Assembly: GCF_947179165.1 (NCBI RefSeq)
Contig: NC_077241.1
Coordinates: 28,285,746 to 28,349,745 of the forward strand
Source of the DNA: Solanum dulcamara
Lineage: Eukaryota; Streptophyta; Magnoliopsida; Solanales; Solanaceae
DNA length: 64,000 nt
Direction: 5' to 3'
Each line of letters begins with the position of its first letter. Positions within the stretch are counted from its first letter, which is position 1. Under the pieces are notes generated by a model, which ran no database searches, was not told the origin of the DNA, and saw nothing but the letters and a program-made list of their open reading frames with translations. Shown here piece after piece: positions 10,379 to 21,595 of this stretch. The translations under genes were made by a program, and so were the position numbers.

Positions 10379-13354
10379 ATAATAACATATACCATACATC
10401 ATGTAGACCCAGCTGAATCAAACTGATATATGCAACCCACATATACATGTCTGCAAACCTCTAAAAATATTAACGACAACATATGGTAGGACAGGGCCCC
10501 TTCCGTACCCCTAACTAGATAAAATAATTTTATACATCAGTGGACAGTATCAAAAACTAGGCTTTGATACAATGGAGCCTCTTCTAGTTGAGCTGCGCGG
10601 AATCCTAAGCAGACGGACTCCCAAAATGTATATATCTACCTGCGGGCATGAAATGCAGCCCCTCGAGAAAAGGGGGTCAGTACGACGTATGTACTGAGTA
10701 TGTAAAACGTAACATAACACAACTGGAAGTATATTCGAAATAAAGAAGCAGGGGAACAAATTATCAAATTAGAAGCCTGTACCTGTACTCTGTGAATTAC
10801 AAAAGCATGCATGCTTATATCACACTATACAGCTGGCCCTTCAAGGGTCCGGTAAATCATATCTGTAAAACCATTATGGACCCAGTGCCATCACCTCCTT
10901 ATTATAACATTTCATCATATATATACATATATACTCGGCCCTCTAATGAGGGGCTCGGTTGATAATGTAGTGAATTATGCATGATAACGTACCCGGCCAG
11001 AGACTCGGTGAAAGAAGGGTTACAGTATACACGAGTAGAGTAGTGAGTACCTATATGCAATTTAAATCACTATCAGAGACTCGACAAAATAAGAAAGTTA
11101 AGCATTTGTTTGAGGACCCGAGTAACGGTGTAGTCATCTCAAGTGTCCTCTAAATGCTATTATGGGTTATCTCAAAAGTAATCTCGGGGACCCTAAACAT
11201 GTATTAACATAGGGACAAATCATTTATGGAATCAAAAAGTCTTAATCTCATATAGTCTTTAAGACTTACAGCCTGTACATTTGGTACCTCTTTAACATAT
11301 AGAAGTTTCTAGGGAAATAGTTCAACTACTATCAGAGTTTAATATTCAAAAGTAAATAGGAGATGTTAAGAATGGAGTTACTCCGGAGCTCACATCATAT
11401 TTAACTTACAACTAAGATATGCCAAAAAATAAAGAGAGTAAACTCTATATAGTCTGTACTTTCCTTCAGGTGGTCATTATATACATATCTCGTACCCAGC
11501 CCATCCTGGGGCTCGGTGAAAAACTATGGCATTATAATCTCATTTTCATACCAAGTACATATCAAGAAAAAAGAAACATAGTTTCCCAAACACTATTTTT
11601 TAGCATGTAGAAGCCTTAACAGGCAATGCTCAATTCTTGTAGGGGTGTCAACACCAAACTGTAGTTAGGGATTATGAGGCGTACCTGGAGTTCTGCGAAT
11701 GGAATTATGCCCACATTCCACATATAATGCACTTAAGGCTAAGACTTTCCAAAAGGAATGAAAGATAGTTGTACGTACTTATACAAAAACATGTCAAGAG
11801 AAAGCTTTACATATCTCGTACGAGTTGCACTTTGTCATGTTCGCCTCGTCGTCCTTTGAACCTATTCCAAATGGAAGTAATATGAATATCAACCACTCTG
11901 GACTTTCCAGCACCTTCAGTTACACCTTAGTATTCATGGAATATATTTCCTTGTTCGTTTCCTTGACTAGTCCTTTAATTAGATAAGGCGTTAACGAAAA
12001 TTGGGCAACACCTCCACTATAACGTGCCCTATCAAAATTTTCAATCACACCCCTAGTAAATATAGCCAACCAATAACTACAACCTTCAACATATATACAA
12101 GCAATTCACACCAACATTACACAATACAAACCCCAAACAACTCACTCAAAACTATCAAAACGTGAATTCTGGACAGCTTACTGTCAGGCATTGTCGCTTC
12201 GTTTTGAAAGGGTAATTGAGGGAAACATGATTTATTTCCTCCATGAAAGTTATAGACATGTGTATTAGGGTTGCATACAATTTCTAATCACCCCTACATC
12301 AATTCCTTACAAATATATGTGCCCAAAATATCAACAGCAGTCTGTGTAAGATTTCCGAAACCAAAACCTCGGCAGTACCTCCTCTATACTTCATCACCCT
12401 TTTTAGAGAAGATAAAAGCAAAACTGGATTTTAAAGGCTAATTCAAAGTTACAGATATATGAAATACCTTTTCAATACATATTGAATCGCTCGAAACGAA
12501 GTTGTACCGAAGAGGTTATACCAATATTACTAACAACAGTCCCTTCCGAAAACGGGTTTGTTAACTAGTTCTTAACGTTTTCTTCCTTTGTTCTTTCAAC
12601 TTTATGTCATGTTCCAAGCTGAAGAATTAATTCCGTATACATCATAAGATACATATATACACCTCCACGGGGTTGAGGAACATCGTAGATAATTAATTCG
12701 CGGAGGAAAAGTGAAGAACTCACCTTTAATTCTTCTAAACCATGGCTGCCTCCTTCCCTTCTTCTCCACGTTTTTCTCTCTATTTTTTGGGCTGATTTTT
12801 GGATAAATAATGACTTAAGAGTCATTAACATGCATATATATGGTTCCTTCGGAAGTGACATGTGTCAGCCCCTAAGGGTGACATGTGTCAATCCCTTATT
12901 GGGCCACAAATTCATACTGCCACATGGCGGTGGGGTCCACCTCCCCCAAGCAGTTGTATCACCTACTTGACCCTAAGTAGGTGTATCACCTACTGGTCCA
13001 TGTAGTTGCATCACCTACTTGCTTTGAGTAGGCGCGTCGTTTCCTTATTTCTCTTTCGTGAGCTCGTAATCTCGTCTTACTTCAAGAGCCTATGCACTCC
13101 TTGCTACTTAAGATCGACGTGTAATCAAGTAGCTTAAGTGTGTAGTACTTCTAAGTTATTAGCTTACGTAGGTAATTCGAGTCACTCCAACTTCTTCCGA
13201 CTTCTAATAACCCTATTTCCAATCTTCCCTTCTATGGGGTATCACATTCTCCCCTCCTTAGAGTCAGTTGATAGTGTCGTAGCATATCCGGATCACATGA
13301 TAATGTCTATGGAACTTATGAGACATTCCAAGTTTAAGAGTGTGGGGTATAACA
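10379..13354 (-). repeat. 3' LTR of A, main part (right of P2)
   Basis: This continues the LTR interrupted at 7244 and ends at TATAACA (13354), next to the polypurine tract. It aligns end to end with 17829-20794. Visible differences from that copy are scattered substitutions and a few small indels, denser near 10560-10640. It contains no gene. Confidence 0.92.
12825..12895 (-). promoter_or_regulatory. Putative promoter of A 3' LTR
   Basis: Read on the minus strand, two GACACATGTC-type palindromes (12857-12866 and about 12880) precede a TATATATG element at about 12831-12841. The CACGTG core has decayed to CACATG. Confidence 0.5.
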
Positions 13355-13392
13355 TCCTTCCCCCCTTTAGAACATTCGCCTCCGAATGTTAA
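13355..13392 (-). other. Polypurine tract of A with flanking palindrome
   Basis: On the minus strand this is CTAAAGGGGGGAAGGA directly before the LTR. It is preceded by the near-perfect inverted repeat AACATTCG-N4-CGAATGTT (13371-13390). Confidence 0.88.
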
Positions 13393-14330
13393 ACAAAATA
13401 TCCCTTAGCACCTTATACAAATCGTATGGAGATTCTTTACTGTTTCCATAACACATACTTCTATCCAAGTATTTAATATACGAGTTTCAGGAGTTGGGGT
13501 TACCTATAGACATCGGGAATATATGCGAATACTTGTGTTTCATGTTTTCTTCAGCTTCCCTGGTTATCCTCTTTCTAGTTTTGGTATTGCCATAGTATCT
13601 TAACGGAAGGCACGTCTTTAGTCTACAGTCTTCTAGTTTGCCGATCTAATATAGCGATAGGTTATTCCTCGCAAGATTCCATTTCCTGGACAATATTTAT
13701 GGAACATAATCTGAGTGGCTCACCAGTACCTTTGTGAAACATCCTTATCTAATAGACTAGGCGTATAGTTTTCCAATCAAGTGGGAAGCTCAACTTACCA
13801 GCAACCTTTCCCACCTTATGAGCAACTTGACAAGATCCAATGTATTTTGGGTTAAGTTTCCTTTTCTGGGTGACCCTATTATGAACATCCAACATCAATT
13901 TGAACTCTGTATGTTGATGTCAATTATCTATATATTATTTCTGTCGATTTTAGGCTGTTAGTCGATAGTTTGCTTAATCATGTTAGGGCCTTTTTAGCTT
14001 AGTCTTTCTAACATCGACCCATCCAATAGGGGACGTACACATCTTGCTCTACCAGTTTTGTATGGGGCCATTGGGATACTGGAGTAGTAATTATTATTGT
14101 AGGCAACTTGATAAGTGGTGGACAATCATCCCAGCTACTTTTGAAATTAATAACACCAGCTCATGACATATCTTCTAACGTTCAAGTGGTATGCTTTAAC
14201 TTGTTCATCAGATTTGAGGGTAAAGTAGTGTACGAAGACTTATTTGTCTTCCCAGTTTCTTCGTGGACTGATTCTCAATAGTTAACTGTAACTTGGGCTC
14301 CTTCATATAGGATAATAGCTATGAGGACTC
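13393..14330 (-). pseudogene. Integrase C-terminus and chromodomain remnant of A
   Basis: Minus-strand translation in shifting frames gives the polyprotein tail (PMSIGNPNS-like, about 13490-13520). Further right are the chromodomain block (ILD..TRRL.TKD, about 13590-13650), the HKGTGEPLRL-like block (about 13700-13740), and the ICPLLDGSM-type segment near 14000-14040. Integrase core traces lie at about 14090-14300, including the region around the third acidic motif. The same decayed reading is found in B (45930-46990) and C (54890-55870). Many stops and frameshifts are present, and no RNase H or RT is found beyond it. Confidence 0.75.
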
Positions 14331-14838
14331 TGTAAGGTCCTACCACTCTTTTACCCTATAATTTTACACCTTTCCGGCTGAGTGGGTATCCTTTGATCGA
14401 AGGAGCAGGGGCTAATATCATTAATCCACTAGTAACATTCCCTTTAGAGTCTTTTGGCACTGGAGTGCGAGGTGAGTCTCGTAGCCCTGGTCATATTATG
14501 GGATTTTTGACCTCGCGTATTACTTCCTGTCTTTCGTAAATTACATCAACTGGTACCCTTACCTTTTGGGTTTTGCTTTTCAATCCTTAGAGTTGGCTGC
14601 CAGGTGGTGTCAAAATTTCCTCGCCCACTAGTCCATATAGACTCTCTGTGGTTTGCCTCTCATTAACTGGTACTATGTTGAAGAACTGTGGCATTCGAAT
14701 GTGTCTTCAGTTAGCAATTAGCTAATCCTTCTTGTCTTGCTTAAATCCTTTTTACAATACCGTCAAAATAACTTATAATACTTCTAGGAACATAATGTCA
14801 TGTCGTTCCTCCGCCGCTAGTTCAGATTCTTCCATCTC
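14331..14838 (-). other. Unrecognised interior of A next to the integrase remnant
   Basis: No reading frame can be supported. Parts match B near 45860-45920 on the opposite strand, including a run of complementary AAAACCCAAAAGGT-type sequence. From about 14590, a segment of roughly 590 bp that carries the 5S-like sequence has no counterpart in C. Homology to C resumes at about 15176 (compare about 55966). Confidence 0.5.
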
Positions 14839-14951
14839 GCGCCATCACACCCGCACTATCGCACTAATTCTACTAGAATTTAGAAGTTAAGCAGGATTGG
14901 GAGAGAAAAATACTGGGATGGGTGACCTCCTTGGGAAGTCCTCATGTCGCA
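14839..14951 (+). pseudogene. 5S rRNA-derived pseudogene (antisense inside A)
   Basis: The segment aligns over nearly the full 5S rRNA length. The 5' part is diverged (CACACCCGCACTATCGCACTAA). The internal control region is recognisable, with A-box-like GAAGTTAAGC (14883-14892) and a C-box-like GGGATGGGTGACCTCC (about 14916-14931). It ends with GGGAAGTCCTCATGTCGCA. Many substitutions and a damaged middle make it non-functional as ribosomal RNA. It lies on the strand opposite to element A. Confidence 0.82.
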
Positions 14952-17605
14952 TTTCATGGTAATCCTTGTAATAATGTGTGGGGCACTCAACTTAGCCCAA
15001 GATTTATCTTAGCATCGTCTCACTATTCTTTATGTGTTGCCTTGCCCTTTCCTCCATTATCTTGCAACCGGTATAGGGATAGATCTTTAGTTCCACTACG
15101 ACCATGTCCCTTTTTGGTCATTTTGGTTTAAATCCTCCTATTGTATTCACCCTTTTTGTATGCACTCTTCCATTAGGGTTGGCTACTAAGTAGCGCTAAA
15201 GTTCATTCATATAGTGACCTTTAGAGCCACTTTGAGTTCTTTCTATCATTAGCTGGCATAGTTTTAAAAGAATTTGACATATAAGCTTGCCAATCCTATA
15301 GTAACCAGCTAGTCCCGTCCGTCTTATTTAAACCATTTCATAATTTTTCCTTATCCCCGTTTGTAACCTTCTTAACACATTCTCGTGTCATTCTTTACCT
15401 TTATGAGAATATGAGAGAGTGCAAGAAATACCTTGTCGCACTTCTTTCTATTTCTTTATTTACTCCTTGCTCATCTCATCTCCTACCATAAAAATCTTGC
15501 TATTTCTTTTCCTTGGTTATTTATCTATCACAATATCACTTGCGACCAACTCTACAGCCAACATTTGGCTTTTGATCTAGTATGCTGTCATTATCCTTCG
15601 TAGTATCCCTTGAGTTATTCGATATCCTTTCATTGCTATATTCTTTTGCTTTTATACGCACCCACCTTCTAGTGTTATACCGATCAGGGTCTCATCAACA
15701 CTTTTTAACCCTATCTTACATACCATTCTGACTTCTATCCAATTACTGGTGGCTTCCACATCTTTCTAGCTTTGTTCAACAAAGGATCTTACTGAAGTTT
15801 AACCATCAAGCTCAAGTATGCTGTCATATATATTGCCTCTATCTTACTCTTGTAGTTCTCTCACTTGCTTCCCCCTTTAGAGGGTACTTATACCTTTATC
15901 CGCTTATAGCTTGCTCTATGACTCTATGCCCAGTTTCAAATTCATCCAGTATTCTTCCTCAGTCTACTTGGTACTGTATCATGTCCCCGTCTGTCTGTAT
16001 TTTTTTTTACCAACCTGATTATCCATGTACGGAACCTTAGCTAAATTATAAAGTGTTGAGAACCCTTTTCATACATAGTGCGACACCTCATCTAATAATC
16101 TATACTTGAGTAATGGGACCCATGGAAGAACTCATCCGAGGCCACATTCTACTTGTCTTTATAAAAATTTAATATACACTTGTAGCCGTTCCGATTTCAA
16201 TTAGGCAATACTAATATTCCAACGATAACTATTCCAGGTTTTCTTGAAGTAGTTGCTTTGTCCCAACCTATATCCTTTGTTTCTTGGGATGAACGTAAGT
16301 TGCACTATTTATTCCTTAAGTTTGCCATCCTCGTCCCTTAAGGGTTCCACTATTTTTAGGGCGACGTTGTGTACCCGCGTCATTCTTTTATATCTTAAGC
16401 TCCATACTATTGTTGCGTACTCAACGCAGGATTTTCACTTAGTTAACATCTACTAAGGGCGCTTTATTAGCTATCTCACTTTATCCCTGTATACTTGTAT
16501 CACATTGTTCAATTCATACTTATATATCCCCCTTTTAGTTCATACTCATATTCAGTTCCTGACATCTCTTTGAGGTTCTTCTGTTAGAAGTTCTTTCCCC
16601 AATTAGTCGGTGGAGAACTATAAACTGTTATCGTAACCTATTTCCAACCATCGTTGGAAGAAACTAGAATCCCTGAAACATCACAGTATTTCTTTTAATA
16701 CTTGACCTACCTGGTCTCATTCCGAGTTTATCCTCGAGTTATGAACAACTTATCTAATTTGTAACTACGAGTTGGGGCTTGGTACTTTTCAAGAAAAGTG
16801 AACCCAATTGCTTGACATTTTACCCTTTACCCGGAGTTTTTCTTTTCTTTCCTACAACACAAATACGGCTGGAGATACCATGATCTGAACTTTCCTGCTC
16901 AGATAGGCTTTTGTTTCTATGAAATAAAACTCTCCCGGTAGGAATGGTGCCCCTTGTTAATGACATGAAGAGTACCTCCTACAACTTTAATTAAACACAA
17001 TAGGGGTACTTGGTATCCACTTCCATGATATTTTATAAAGCTATGTTTCATTCCTTTTTCTTGTCCTGGGAAAATTTTGACAGAGTTTCCTCTATATTTC
17101 GTACTTATACCAAACCTGCATGCAGAAAATACCAACAATGTCTCATAGGGACAACACATATATATATTCATATTATATCACAGCCACATAGGGCTTTCAA
17201 CATTAACAATAGTATGAAAGTAATGAACTTACCTCGTATGTCCTACTTCAAGCTGCATCTATTGCACTTTGTGTCTGCTTTCCTTTCAGGTTTCAAGTTT
17301 ACATTTAAATATTACTTCAATACCTTACCGAACGGATATCTTCTGTGCCTTTACTTTACTTACCTGCCTTCTTCGTAATATCCCATGTCGTCAATTACTT
17401 CCTTCGGTTGATGTCGTCCTTCTGTTAAGATCCAATGTTAGTATAAGGAATTTTCCTAAGACTCGGATTTATAGCACGATCTCAGATGTAAAACAAAAGT
17501 AACATCCTAAATGTCCTATAGCTTCCTGTTTATGGATGTGGCATGCAACACATCGATAATCAAGACTCTATTAGACGCGGTCTGCGGACAATCTAAGAAC
17601 GAACT
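14952..17605 (-). other. Unclassified 2.6 kb interior shared by A, B and C
   Basis: There is no supported coding sequence on either strand; the longest open stretches are short and not conserved between copies. The region aligns with B 43060-45850 (opposite strand) and with C 55970-60690. Notable points in element sense (minus) are a second polypurine-like tract CTCTAAAGGGGGAAGC near 15868-15883, a donor-like GAGGTAAGT near 17229-17237, and a leader next to the primer site. It may be a degraded gag-pol or unrelated filler; neither can be shown. Confidence 0.6.
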
Positions 17606-17617
17606 GCTCTGATACCA
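17606..17617 (-). other. Primer-binding site of A (initiator tRNA-Met type)
   Basis: On the minus strand this reads TGGTATCAGAGC, four bases (GAAG) inside the 5' LTR. It is the sequence complementary to the 3' end of plant initiator tRNA-Met that many plant LTR elements use to start minus-strand DNA synthesis. It is the best-preserved copy in the window. Confidence 0.93.
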
Positions 17618-17621
17618 CTTC

Positions 17622-20600
17622 TATCACGACCTAACCCCATAGGCTGCAACTGGGGTATGACTTGGACCCCCCCGTATACTTAACTATCAGTTGTGGTAAA
17701 ATTGAACTGTAAATAAAACAATATCAAGTAAAAGAGCCCCATTGGGCGATAACATTTTCATAAACCGATAGCCCTTTTCATTTGTGTCATAACATGAAAG
17801 GGCATGCAAGCCGACAAGGCTGCCATAACATAATAACATATACCATACATCATGTAGACCCAACAAAATCAAATTGATATACACAAACTATGTATACATG
17901 TCTGCAGACCTCTAAATATATTAACGATAATATATGGCGGGACAAGGCCCCCGCCGTACCCCTGAATAGACAAAACAATTTTATACATCAGTGGACAGTA
18001 TCAAAAACTAGGCTCCGATAAAATGGACCCTTTTCTAGCTGAGCTTCGCGGAATCCTAAGTTAAAAGACTCTCAAAACCTATATATGTACCTGCGTGAAT
18101 GAAACATAGCCCCCAAAGAAAAGGGGGTCAGTACGACGTATGTACTATGTAAAACGTAACATAACACAATTGGAAGTATATTCGAAATAAAGAAGCAGGG
18201 GAACAAATTATCAAATTAGAAGCCTGTACCTATACTCTGTGAATTACAAAAGCATGCATGCTCATATCATACCATATAGCCGGCCCTTTCAAGGGTCTGG
18301 TGAATCATATCTATAAAACCATCATGGCCCTAGTGCCATTAACTCCTTATTACAACACATCATCATATAGATACATACGTACCTGGCCCTTTAGTGAGGG
18401 GTTCAGTGGACAATCCAGTGAATTGTGCACGATAACGTACCCGGCCCAGGACTCAGTGAAAGAAGGGTTACAATATACATGAGTAGAGTTGTGAGTAACT
18501 ATATGCAATTTAAATCATTATCAGAGACTCAACAAAATAAGAAAGTTAAGCTTTTATTTGAGGACCCGAGTAATGGTGTAGTCATCTCGAGTGTCCTCTA
18601 TATGCCATTATGGGCTGTCTCAAAAGTAATCTCGGGGACCCTATACATGTATTAACATAAGGACAAATCATGTATGGAATCAAAAACACTTAATCTCGTA
18701 CAGTCTTTAAGACTTAGAGCCTGTATATTTGGTACCTCTTTAGCATATAGAAGTTTCTAGGGAAATAGTTCAACTACTATCAGAGTTTGATATTCAAAAG
18801 TAAATATGAGATGTTATGAATAAAGTTACTCCGGAGCTCATATCATATTTAACTTACAACTAAGACATGCCAAAAAAGAAAGAGAGTAAACTCTATATAG
18901 TCTGTACTTTCCTTCAGGTGGTCATTATATACATATCTCGTACCCAGTCCATCCTGGGGCTCGGTGAAAAACTATGGCATCATAATCTCATTTTCATACC
19001 AAGTACATATCAAGAGAAAGGAAATATAGTTTCCCATACACTACTCTTTAGCATGTAGAAGCCTTAACAGGCAATGCTCAATTCTTGTAGTTAGGGATTA
19101 TGAGGCGTACCTGGAGTTCTGGGAATGGAATTACCCCCACATTCTACATACAATTCACTTAAGGCTAAGACTTGCCAAAAATAAAGAAAGATAGTTGTAC
19201 GTACTTGTACCAAAATATATCAAGAGAAAGATTTACATATCTCGTACGAGTTGGTCTTTGTCATGTTCGCCTCATCGTACTTTGAACCTATTCCACATGG
19301 AATTAATAAGAATATCAACCACTCTGGACTTTCCAGCACCTTCAGTTGCACCTTAGTATTCATGGAATCTATTTCCTTGTTCGTTTCCTGACTAGTCCTT
19401 TAATTAGTTAAGGCGTTAATGAAAATTGGGCAGCACCTCCCCTATAACGTGCCCTATCCAAATTTCCAATCACACCCCTAGTAAATACATACAACCAACA
19501 ACTACAACCTTCAACATATATACAAGCAATTCACACCAACATTACACAATACAAACCCCAAACAACTCACTCAAAACTATCAAAACGTGAATTCTGGATA
19601 GCTTACTGTGTGGCATTGTTTCTTTGTTTTAAAGGGGTAATTGAGGGAAACAGGATTTATTTCCTCCATGAAAGTTATAGACATGTGTATTAGGGTTGCA
19701 TACAATTTCTAATCACCCCTACATCAATTCCTTACAAATATATATGCCCAAAATATCAACAGCAGTCTGTGTAAGATTTCCAAAACCAAAACCTGGGCAG
19801 TACCTCCTCTATACTTCATCACCCTTTTTAGAGAAGATAAAAGCAAAACTAGATTTTAAAGGCTAAATTAAAGTTACAGATATATGAAATACCTTTTCAA
19901 TACATATTGAATCGCTCGAAACTAAGTTGAACACAAGAAGTTATACCAATATTACTAACAACAGTCCCTTCCGAAAATGGGTTTGTTAACTAGTTCTTAA
20001 TGTGTTCTCTCTTTGTTCTTTCAACTTTATCTCAAGTTCCAAGCTAAAGAATTAATTCCGTAGAGACCGTAAGATACATATATACACCTCCACAGGTTTC
20101 AGCAACATCGTAGATAATTAATTCGTGGAGGAAAAGTGAAGAACTCACCTTTAATTCTTCTAAACCATTGCTGCCTCCTTCCATTCTTCTTCTCCACGTT
20201 TTTCTCTCTATTTTTTGGGATGATTTTTAGATAAATAATGACTTAAGAGTCATTAACATACATATATATGGTTCCTTAGGAAGTGACACATGTCAGACCC
20301 TAAGGGTGACACATGTCAAGACCTTATTGGGCCACAAATCCATGCTACCAATAGGGGCTGCCACATGGCGGTGAGGTCCACCTCCCCCAAGCAGCTACAT
20401 CACCTACTTGACCCTGAGTAGGTGTATCACCTACTGGTCCAAGTAGGTGCATCACCTACTTGCTTCGAGTAGGCGCGTTGTTTCCTTATTTCTCTTTCGT
20501 GAGCTCGTAATCTCATCTTACTTCAAGAGCCTATGCACTCCTTCCTACTTAAGCTCGACGTGTACTCAAGTAGATTAAGTGTGTAGGACTTCTAAGTTAG

Positions 20601-20794
20601 TAGCTTACGTAGGTAATTCGAGTCACTCTAACTTTTTCTGACTTCTATAACCCTATTTCCAACCTTTCCTACTATGGGGTATCATATTCTCCCCTCCTTA
20701 GAGTTATTTGATAGTGTCGTAGCATATCTGGATCACATAATAATATCTAAGGAACTTATGATACATTCCGATTTTAAAATTATGGGGTGTAACA
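17622..20794 (-). repeat. 5' LTR of A (3173 bp)
   Basis: It is uninterrupted and therefore the reference copy for this subfamily. The plus-strand left end is TATCACGACC and the right end is GGTGTAACA, followed by the ACCAT duplication. It contains the GTACGACGTATGTACT palindrome and C/G hairpin (about 18105-18150), CGGCCC hairpin units (18280-18450) and the promoter block. Confidence 0.93.
20255..20320 (-). promoter_or_regulatory. Putative promoter of A 5' LTR
   Basis: Two GACACATGTC palindromes (20285-20294 and 20308-20317) lie about 40 bp upstream, in minus sense, of the TATATATG run at 20261-20270. They are the same spacing as in the 3' copy at 12831-12890. Confidence 0.55.
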
Positions 20795-21595
20795 ACCATA
20801 TATAACTCTATCAAATCAGCAAAGGTACGATGATAATACACGTTTATCGGGCAATGTCTATTTACCTGTTTTACCATAATCGAGTCCTCTACTGGTGTAG
20901 CCATCTCAAATGATTCTATTAACTCAAGATTAATTCTAATTTTACTAGCAACAAAAGGAGATATATATGATAAAGTAGAGCCTGGATCCATCAACGCATA
21001 TACATCCCAAGAGAATATTGATAAGGTACTTGTGACCACATTTGGAGACACCTCCTGGTCCTGTCTACTAGCCAAGGCATATATGCGATTAGAAGGGATG
21101 CCAAAATTGGAAGCTCCACCAAAGCCTCTACTACGGCCTATTGGTACCTGCATACCCCGCCCTATCGGGCGCATAGCCACAAAAGAGGAAGAACCCTTAA
21201 CTGACCCAATTGGCTGAGCTGCACCACCTAGAGTACCTTTAAGTTGACATTTCCTCGCAACATGGCCTTGGCGGCCATAATAAAAACAGGCACCTATAGT
21301 CCAGCGACATTCCCCAAAATAAAGTCTATTATAATAGGGACACTTGGGTGCTGGCGGTCTTGATTGTCGAGAACTCTGGTTCACCTTTGTACCTGAAACT
21401 CTGGAGCTTTGACCAGCCTCCGAATACTTGGTGCTCTCAAATATTCCACTTGGAAACTGTAGAGGTACATTCCGAGCTAGTTGGGAGGGATATCTACCAG
21501 ACTACTGGAACCGCCCGCTTCAAAATTACCCCGGATAACCAACCGACCTAGCCCTCTTAGGCTGACCTCTATCAAAACCTCTGTTAGGATGACGT
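20795..21595 (-). pseudogene. gag zinc knuckle and protease N-terminus of F
   Basis: Minus-strand reading enters from gag (basic RGFDRGQPKRAR-type linker, about 21540-21590). It then shows a zinc knuckle near 21245-21300 reading C-F-Y-Y-G-R-Q-G-H-V-A-R-K-C, in which the second Cys of the C-C-H-C set is Tyr. Next come repeated P-I-G-R linkers (21130-21180) and the protease active-site region Y-A-L-M-D-P-G-S-T-L-S-Y near 20970-21000. D-P-G-S in place of D-T/S-G is common in this group. The open stretch 20795-21384 is continuous. It breaks at ACCAT (20795-20799) where A inserted; its continuation is at 7030. On its right, gag is broken at 21595 by element D and continues at 30532. Confidence 0.9.

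Larger units (their letters stand above)
7031..20794 (-). mobile_element. Element A: full-length non-autonomous Tekay-like retrotransposon
   Basis: It has two minus-strand LTRs (3' copy 7031-13354 with solo LTR P2 inside; 5' copy 17622-20794), a primer-binding site at 17606-17617, a polypurine tract at 13355-13370, and perfect flanking duplications ACCAT (7026-7030 and 20795-20799). With P2 removed, the LTRs are about 3190 and 3173 bp. Its 4.27 kb interior holds a degenerate integrase/chromodomain end, a 5S-like insertion and about 2.6 kb of unrecognised sequence, with no gag, protease or RT. It would have needed proteins supplied by a related element. It sits in the protease gene of F. Confidence 0.93.

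Noticed and set aside
10616..10660. GC-rich hairpins as bacterial-type terminators
   Set aside because: They are a conserved LTR motif in a eukaryotic repeat context; there is no bacterial gene nearby.
17010..17378. 122-codon open frame in A
   Set aside because: It is antisense to the element and not kept open in B or C at the same place; no recognisable domain.
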